From the NCBI GenBank assembly GCA_002415895.1, contig DIAV01000119.1:1-19093 (forward strand): a stretch of 19,093 nt of DNA, read 5' to 3'. Source of the stretch: Anaerolineales bacterium UBA5069 (lineage in GTDB: Bacteria; Chloroflexota; Anaerolineae; Caldilineales; Caldilineaceae). The position numbers were made by a program, and so were the translations under genes. The notes below the pieces were generated by a model that saw only the letters and a list, made by a program, of their open reading frames with translations, was not told the origin of the DNA and searched no databases. Position 1 is the stretch's first letter; each line of letters starts with the position of its first letter. Of this stretch, positions 14,239 through 19,093 are shown piece by piece.

Positions 14239-15918
14239 GGCGGCGATCCATACCTTGCCGCCCGACGGTGGCAGCGAGATGGTCTGTGTCGGTTGATCAC
14301 CAAAGTCCGCGTCATAATCATACATCCACTCGTGCCAGAGCCCAGCACGCGGAAAGGTGATTTCAGCAGCCTGTTCGGCGGGTGCGAAGTTCAACCCAAC
14401 AACAACCTGGTTGCCCTGATCGTTCCAGCGCTTGAAGATGAGCAGCTTGCGATCATTATCCACCAGAATTGCTTCGAGACTGTTCTGCGTGAGTGCGTTG
14501 TGATTGGCACGCAAGGTTGCCATGTTGGCGAAGGTGTTCTTCAGGTCTTCCCAAACAGGGTCATTCAGGCGATTCCAATCGAGCTTGTTGCTGTCGATTG
14601 TTTTGGGTGTGCTGGTGGCAAACTCCTGGCCTGCATAGATCATGGGCACGCCCGCGGCGGTATACAGCGCAAGTGCAGCCAGCTTGCACTTGGCGCGCAC
14701 GGCCTCGTCGTTGTCCAGCGTCGGATTGGTGCGCACCTCGTAGGCAATGCGTTCCTGATCGTGGTTCTCAACATAGTTTATGGCCTGGGCATTGTCGCTG
14801 TACCCGCTGCGCGAAAAGATCATCTGCGCCAGCACCCCCTCCATGTCGCCGTACCTGTGCCCCTGATAATCGCCCTCGCGCAGTTGCGCCCGAAAATAGC
14901 GATGGTAGGACTCGTGCCAGGAAGCATCGATTTCGGTCTTCTCCACCACGGAGACGGGGTCCTCCAACTGCTCGGCAATCAGCCAGACCTGCGGCTTGGT
15001 TTGGCGTGCGGCCCAGCCCAGGTACTGCATGCCGCTCATCGCGTCAAAGCCAATCCCCTCGGCGTGGTCATAGCGGAAGCCATCAACATGGAATTCCAGG
15101 AGCCAGTAGTCCTGAATATCACGTATGAGGCCCTTGGTGGCGTCGTCCCAGTGGTTGAAGTCGGGGAAACCCCAGGGGTTGCCGTCTTCGCCAAAGTAGG
15201 GATTGTCCTGATAGGCGTAGAGGCGCGTCAGCGGATTGCTGGAATCGGTGTGGTTGAAGACCATGTCCAGAATGATGCCAATGCCGCGCTGGTGTGCTCC
15301 ATCCACAAGTTCCTTGAGGTCATCCGCGCTGCCGTAGGCGCTTTCGGGTGTGAAGAAATAGGCGGGATTGTAACCCCAGCTTACATCACCGGGGAATTCC
15401 TGAATGGGCATCAACTCAATGGCTGTCACGCCCAGGTCGCGAATGTAGTCGAGCCTTTCCGTCACACCCTTGAAGGTGCCTTCCGGGCTGAAGTCACCCA
15501 CATGCAGCTCGTAAATGACCAGATCGTTCATTGACTTGGCATGGAAGCCCTCATCATGCCAAGCGTAGGGTTCCTTGCCCACAGTGACAACTGCATGTGG
15601 CTGTGAGCCACCCGCAGCCCAGTTCAATTTGCGCGCATAGGGGTCGGAAATGTACGTGGGATGGTCCGTGGCGCTGTCAATGACAAACTGATAGCCATAT
15701 TCACCGGGCTCCAGATGCAACTCCGCCACCCACATGCCGGACTCGAGCACCTGCATCGGATGTGCGGCCGCGTCCCAGTTATTGAAATCACCCACAAGGT
15801 GAACGCCCTTTTTCCACGGGGCCCACAAGCCAAAGGTGACGCGGCCATCACCCATATCATGCGCGCCCGAGCGGACTTCTTCCGCCGCTGGGATTGGGGC
15901 GTCGAGAACTGCACCCAT
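14236..15918 (-). CDS. GH13 alpha-glucan enzyme with N-terminal CBM48, branching-enzyme or trehalohydrolase type
   Basis: This 560-residue cytoplasmic GH13 enzyme acts on alpha-glucans. A CBM48 domain (about 20-115; FGLWAPWKKGVHLVGDFNNW) precedes the (beta/alpha)8 catalytic domain (about 130-470) and a C-terminal beta-sandwich. The catalytic triad is visible: nucleophile Asp284 in DGFRYDHAEG, acid/base Glu316 in WLIAEQ, and Asp387 in ENHDQER. Region I is ILDMVFNHT (Asp218, His223). The layout resembles glycogen branching enzymes and malto-oligosyltrehalose trehalohydrolases. I cannot choose between them by eye, and no other glycogen or trehalose gene is nearby. I chose the ATG at 15918 because GGAGG lies just upstream and a good promoter lies at 15951-15980. 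A TTG at 15984 would precede that promoter. Confidence 0.9.
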   Translation of the reverse strand: MGAVLDAPIPAAEEVRSGAHDMGDGRVTFGLWAPWKKGVHLVGDFNNWDAAAHPMQVLESGMWVAELHLEPGEYGYQFVIDSATDHPTYISDPYARKLNWAAGGSQPHAVVTVGKEPYAWHDEGFHAKSMNDLVIYELHVGDFSPEGTFKGVTERLDYIRDLGVTAIELMPIQEFPGDVSWGYNPAYFFTPESAYGSADDLKELVDGAHQRGIGIILDMVFNHTDSSNPLTRLYAYQDNPYFGEDGNPWGFPDFNHWDDATKGLIRDIQDYWLLEFHVDGFRYDHAEGIGFDAMSGMQYLGWAARQTKPQVWLIAEQLEDPVSVVEKTEIDASWHESYHRYFRAQLREGDYQGHRYGDMEGVLAQMIFSRSGYSDNAQAINYVENHDQERIAYEVRTNPTLDNDEAVRAKCKLAALALYTAAGVPMIYAGQEFATSTPKTIDSNKLDWNRLNDPVWEDLKNTFANMATLRANHNALTQNSLEAILVDNDRKLLIFKRWNDQGNQVVVGLNFAPAEQAAEITFPRAGLWHEWMYDYDADFGDQPTQTISLPPSGGKVWIAA

Positions 15919-15950
15919 ACATGCCTCCTGAAAACGAGATGAACGACGAG

Positions 15951-15980
15951 ATTGTACAAACATTGCAAGAACAGTATCAA
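15951..15980 (-). promoter_or_regulatory. Sigma-70-like promoter of the GH13 gene
   Basis: On the minus strand TTGATA (15975-15980) and TACAAT (15951-15956) each match the consensus at five of six positions and are 18 bases apart. The predicted start of transcription is near 15944, giving a leader of about 25 bases that contains the GGAGG ribosome site. The -35 box lies in a 13-base tandem repeat. Confidence 0.6.
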
Positions 15981-15996
15981 TCAACAGTATCAGTCA
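15971..15996. repeat. 13-base tandem repeat overlapping the GH13 promoter -35 box
   Basis: ACAGTATCAATCA (15971-15983) and ACAGTATCAGTCA (15984-15996) differ at one position. The first copy contains the -35 hexamer of the GH13 promoter, and the second lies immediately upstream of it. Adjacent copies a little over one helical turn apart could bind a regulator or offer an alternative -35 element. Confidence 0.75.
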
Positions 15997-16062
15997 ACGG
16001 TCATACAGCCGATTTAGCGCCCATAGGCGTTGCCAATCCGTAGTGAATGTTGCATTTTTTAC

Positions 16063-16116
16063 AGCGCCGCTGCGCACCCGTTATGTGCAGGGGTGCTCTT
16101 TTTGTTGTGCGGCGCT
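16063..16116 (+). terminator. Nested hairpin with a plus-strand T-run after the BrkB-like gene
   Basis: An outer stem AGCGCCGC/GCGGCGCT (16063-16070 with 16109-16116) encloses an inner stem GCACCC/GGGTGC (16074-16079 with 16091-16096). The inner stem is followed on the plus strand by TCTTTTTGTT (16097-16106), as in an intrinsic terminator reading left to right. No plus-strand gene is seen to its left. On the minus strand the hairpin directly follows the BrkB-like stop and could still slow or end transcription there, but lacks a T-run. Confidence 0.45.
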
Positions 16117-17075
16117 TACGTGCGCGCGTTGTGTGTTGTGAGCATGGCGCGTTCGTCACGGCGGCTGCCAAACATGCGTGTATAGACCTGGGTGAACTCT
16201 GCGCCCAAAAAGAGAATCTGCGCTGAGTAGTAGACCCACAACATGACGATCACAAGTGATCCCGCCGCGCCATAAGCGGAGGCAACGCTCGCTCGGCCCA
16301 GGTAGAGCCCGATGAGTTGCTTGCCAATGGTGAAGAGGATAGCCGTAATCATGGCCCCTACCCATACGTCGCTCCAGTCAATGTCAACATCGGGCAAGAC
16401 CTTGTAAAGGAGCGCGAACATGACCATCGTCAGGCCAAAGGAAACCACAAAGTTGATGATTTGTCCCCACATTTGCGCAGTTTCGGCCGACGCGCCAAGG
16501 ATATTGGTGAGAGCTGAAATCACTGCGCTCAGGATAAGCATAGTCAGCAGCAGTAGTCCGACACCCAGCACCAGCAGGAAGGATATGGCACGTGTGGTCA
16601 CCGTGTTCCAGATGCCACTTGGGCCGCCGGACGGCACATTCCAGAGGTGATTGAGGGAACTCTGCATCTGGCTGAAGGCCCCCGTTGCGCCAAAGAGCAA
16701 AGTCAGCAGGCCAATGACACCGGCGAGGCTACCAATGGTGGGCTTGCTCGTATTGGCGAGAACTTCCTGCGCGAGCTCTGCACCCTCGTCGCCGACAAAG
16801 CTGCTGATTTGAGCCGTTAGTTCGCCACGTGCCGCCTCCTCTCCAAAGACAAGCCCTGCCACGGCCACGGCAATAATCAAAATCGGCGCCAGCGAAAAGA
16901 CGGTGTAGTAGGCCAGTGCCGCGGCAAGGCTTGTGCCGTTGTCATCCTTCCACTCTTTCCAGGTGAGTCTGAGCAGCTTCAGGAGCGTTTTGGCCGAGAA
17001 GCGCCTCGGTGTGGGCTCAGTCACGAGCGCACGCGTCGTGGCGCTTTCGCGCTCCTTATCTTGCGTATTTCCCAT
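16116..17075 (-). CDS. YihY/BrkB-family inner-membrane protein
   Basis: This 319-residue polytopic membrane protein has about six transmembrane helices. Family hallmarks are visible: LAAALAYYTVFSLAPILIIA (about 50-69), FGATGAFSQMQSSLNHLWNV (about 127-146), DVDIDWSDVWVGAMITAILF (about 229-248) and GRASVASAYGAAGSLVIVML followed by WVYYSAQILFLGAEF near the C terminus. The family was once labelled ribonuclease BN, which was a misassignment; its transport or envelope role is not settled. The ATG at 17075 has GAGGA about 12 bases upstream, slightly far, and an in-frame stop close before it rules out an extended start. It follows the AI-2E-type gene by 99 bases and is probably the last gene of that operon. 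Confidence 0.92.
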   Translation of the reverse strand: MGNTQDKERESATTRALVTEPTPRRFSAKTLLKLLRLTWKEWKDDNGTSLAAALAYYTVFSLAPILIIAVAVAGLVFGEEAARGELTAQISSFVGDEGAELAQEVLANTSKPTIGSLAGVIGLLTLLFGATGAFSQMQSSLNHLWNVPSGGPSGIWNTVTTRAISFLLVLGVGLLLLTMLILSAVISALTNILGASAETAQMWGQIINFVVSFGLTMVMFALLYKVLPDVDIDWSDVWVGAMITAILFTIGKQLIGLYLGRASVASAYGAAGSLVIVMLWVYYSAQILFLGAEFTQVYTRMFGSRRDERAMLTTHNART

Positions 17076-17174
17076 GGTGCATCAATTCCTCGAACTTGAT
17101 GTAGACAGGCGTTGATAGACGCTTGAACCGCGTGCAATCGGCTGTGCGCGCAGATGCGTCTTGAGCAGCATCCT

Positions 17175-18647
17175 TTACAGCGCCTTCTCCGTGTCGTTCA
17201 GTAAGGTTTGCAGACGCTCAAACAGGCTGCGTGTGCTCAACGGAATCTCCTCGTCAGAGGTTTCCATGGCTGCACGCAATGTGGCCACGCGTGCCTCCAG
17301 TTGCTCAAAGGCCCCCGCAAACGTGGCCGCAGGGGGCGGTATGGTTGCACTCCTGGGCGCGTTCCATTGGCTGACAAAAGTGTCAACCATCACCGCAATG
17401 GGGCTAGCAACGATCAACCCAACAATGCCAAAGGCCTGCAGCATCACCAATGCAACGACCAATCCCACGATAGAGCCTGCGCGCCGGCGCATGTCCAGCC
17501 GCGGCTCAACGACAAACTCCAGCAGAACCAGAATTAGCGTCAAGTAGAGTGATGCACCCACGGCAACGGCAGGGCTGGTCAACAGCCCTATCACAAGCAC
17601 GGGCGCCAAGGCCGCCAGCCAGCCCACAAGTGGAATCATCCAGGCCAGTGCAGCTATCCACGCCATGAGCAGAGGATATTCGGCGCCCATGAGCCTGAAG
17701 CCGGCATAGAGCAGGACGAAGGCAATGAAAGCTTGCACAAGTTCGCTGCGCACATGTGCGCCCAGGCTACCATCAATTTTGCGCCAGCCATTGCGCACGG
17801 CGCCGCGTTTGTCGGCAGGCAGCAGCGAAAGCCAGAGCCTTTCAAACCACTCCCGGTCCAGGGACCAATAAAGGCTCAGGAAGACGAGTATAAGAAACTG
17901 TGACAGGAGGCCCAGCACACTCGTTGTCGTGCCCACGAAGAGGCGCAGCAGCCCGGATGCGCGCTCTGCGCTGGTGGTAAGGCTCCCTGCCGGCGCTGCG
18001 TTGTTTGCAGCATCGCCTGCGCTCTCGGTGCTTTGAAGAGTTCCGGGTTGGTCGCCAGGACCGCCCGCCTGATCGTCAACCGCACTGGGGGCTTCACTTG
18101 CACTCAGTGCTTGCGGCGCTGTGACTGCTTGCGGCGCACCAGCAGGCGTCGCTGCCGCGTCGGAAGCAGCAGCGACTGCGCCCGCCTCCAATTGCGAGCG
18201 AGCGACCAGGTCTTCAAATCCTTCCGGCGGCGGCAGTTGCTTGCCGATCGTCCCCTGCCACCCCGATTGCTCAGCCATTGCGTTGCGCACCTGGGCGTAG
18301 TTGATCTGCAGTTCGGTGGCGGCGCGTGGCAGTTCCTCGGCAAGCACGTAGGCCGAGACGCCGATAACTACAAGCAGGCCGGCAACCACCAGGAGCACCA
18401 GCAGTGTGGTGGCGAAGTTGCGCCGCAGACCAAGGGCAGTCAGCCAAACAGAGACTGGGCGTATGGTTGCTGCCAGCACCAATGCGGCTGCCAGCAAGAG
18501 CACAACTGAGCGGAATTCCCAGATCAGCAGCGCTGCGCCAATGGTTGTCAGTACAGACAACGCAACCCAGGCAAAGGCGCGCAGCGGTGATTGTGCAGCC
18601 ACTGCGGGCGTGCCGGGCGCAGGTGTGAGATTGTCTGTTGCGCTCAT
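17175..18647 (-). CDS. AI-2E-type permease with a long low-complexity extracytoplasmic insert
   Basis: This 490-residue membrane protein belongs to the AI-2E (PerM/TqsA-like) family, whose members include exporters and sodium/proton antiporters; the autoinducer label need not apply. Helices lie at about 24-62 and 79-103, then 235-262, and a cluster at 305-425 with WMIPLVGWLAALAPVLVIG and LLEFVVEPRLDMRRRAGSIVGL, the family signature. Between the second and third groups, about residues 155-230 form a stretch of Ala, Pro, Gln, Ser and Gly with no hydrophobic helix, much longer than the usual loop. The cytoplasmic C-terminal tail (about 430-490) appears helical. The ATG is preceded by CGAGG at eight bases and overlaps the upstream stop in ATGA, so it is coupled to a second member of the same family. 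Confidence 0.92.
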   Translation of the reverse strand: MSATDNLTPAPGTPAVAAQSPLRAFAWVALSVLTTIGAALLIWEFRSVVLLLAAALVLAATIRPVSVWLTALGLRRNFATTLLVLLVVAGLLVVIGVSAYVLAEELPRAATELQINYAQVRNAMAEQSGWQGTIGKQLPPPEGFEDLVARSQLEAGAVAAASDAAATPAGAPQAVTAPQALSASEAPSAVDDQAGGPGDQPGTLQSTESAGDAANNAAPAGSLTTSAERASGLLRLFVGTTTSVLGLLSQFLILVFLSLYWSLDREWFERLWLSLLPADKRGAVRNGWRKIDGSLGAHVRSELVQAFIAFVLLYAGFRLMGAEYPLLMAWIAALAWMIPLVGWLAALAPVLVIGLLTSPAVAVGASLYLTLILVLLEFVVEPRLDMRRRAGSIVGLVVALVMLQAFGIVGLIVASPIAVMVDTFVSQWNAPRSATIPPPAATFAGAFEQLEARVATLRAAMETSDEEIPLSTRSLFERLQTLLNDTEKAL

Positions 18648-19093
18648 GAGTAGACCTCGGTGTTCGGCTGCGTGCTCCGACTGACGGTATCTGACACGGT
18701 GGCCGTCGGTGGTGGCGGTGCGGCAAGCAGGTTGGCAATCTCAAGCGCTGTCTGTTCGATCTCATCCTCAAGTGTGGACACTTGTGCAGAAGCCTCTACA
18801 TCAGAGGTACGCAGTTGCTTGCGCACATCCTGAGCCAGATCCATTGCTTCGGCGCGCAACACGTCGAAGTGGGATCGGCCGCTGCCATCCGTCGCAGCAG
18901 CGGCTGCAGCAATGGGCAGGCCACTGGTGGCGTTTGCCTGAATCGCGGGCGTCGCCTCTTCAACATAACTGTCGCCACTAAACAGGTAGCGGTCCATAAG
19001 CACTTGAATCATGGCAGCAAGGGGAATGGCCAGCAGTGCGCCAACAAAACCAAAGAGGAGCGAAAAGGCGGTGATGGCAAGGAGTGTGACAAT
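18644..19093 (-). CDS. AI-2E-type permease, C-terminal part only (5' end beyond the window)
   Basis: The last 149 residues are visible. The frame enters at the right edge with a hydrophobic helix ending FGFVGALLAIPLAAMIQVLM, the typical last membrane segment of AI-2E-type permeases. A roughly 120-residue cytoplasmic tail follows with a helical stretch (FDVLRAEAMDLAQDVRKQL and LEDEIEQTALEIANLL) and a Pro/Thr/Ser-rich end. An ATG at 19012 inside the frame is not the true start, because the hydrophobic segment before it belongs to the domain. Its TGA overlaps the ATG of the next permease (ATGA). The pair is thus two tandem relatives, possibly a heteromeric complex; that is inference. Confidence 0.82.
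   Translation of the reverse strand: MVTLLAITAFSLLFGFVGALLAIPLAAMIQVLMDRYLFSGDSYVEEATPAIQANATSGLPIAAAAAATDGSGRSHFDVLRAEAMDLAQDVRKQLRTSDVEASAQVSTLEDEIEQTALEIANLLAAPPPPTATVSDTVSRSTQPNTEVYS

Noticed and set aside
1..19093. CRISPR arrays, tRNA or rRNA genes, insertion sequences
   Set aside because: I found no regularly spaced repeats with unique spacers, no cloverleaf-like sequence, and no transposase or terminal inverted repeats.

Overview
The window is about 60% GC. Every convincing gene lies on the minus strand, so transcription runs from high to low coordinates. The gene mix (a DUF6325-type protein, a SHOCT protein, a GAP-family membrane protein, Dps, a BrkB-like protein, tandem AI-2E-type permeases and a modular polyketide synthase beside glycan genes) suggests a Gram-positive-related or Chloroflexota-type environmental bacterium. 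I lean to Chloroflexota, but this is inference; no rRNA or other marker gene is present.

Region 1 (1-9402) is one five-gene operon. In transcription order it encodes a polysaccharide-type flippase, an asparagine-synthase-like protein lacking the glutaminase cysteine, a GT4 glycosyltransferase, a type II thioesterase, and a type I polyketide synthase (KS-AT-DH visible) that runs off the left edge. Three of the four junctions are 4-base stop/start overlaps (ATGA, ATGA, GTGA) and the fourth gap is 37 bases, so the genes are probably translated as a unit. The set suggests a glycosylated, possibly amidated polyketide or polyketide lipid moved across the membrane by the flippase. This is the most interesting part of the window. 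About 830 bases upstream (9403-10231) hold no convincing gene, but do hold a tandem 12-base repeat and a strong hairpin terminator belonging to the next unit.

Region 2 (10232-11829) encodes a GAP-family membrane protein, a DUF6325-type protein and a small SHOCT protein, probably co-transcribed and of unknown joint role. It ends at the perfect hairpin at 10129-10180.

Region 3 (12294-15918) has three separately initiated housekeeping-type genes: an M20 metallopeptidase like glutamate carboxypeptidase, the ferritin-like DNA-protecting protein Dps, and a GH13 enzyme with an N-terminal CBM48 resembling glycogen-branching or trehalohydrolase enzymes. Good promoter-like sequences precede the peptidase and GH13 genes.

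Region 4 (16116-19093) is a membrane-protein operon: the C-terminal end of one AI-2E-type permease (cut by the right edge), a second complete one joined by an ATGA overlap, and a YihY/BrkB-family protein. Short two-copy tandem duplications of 9-15 bases recur across the window, several at gene ends or just upstream of genes.
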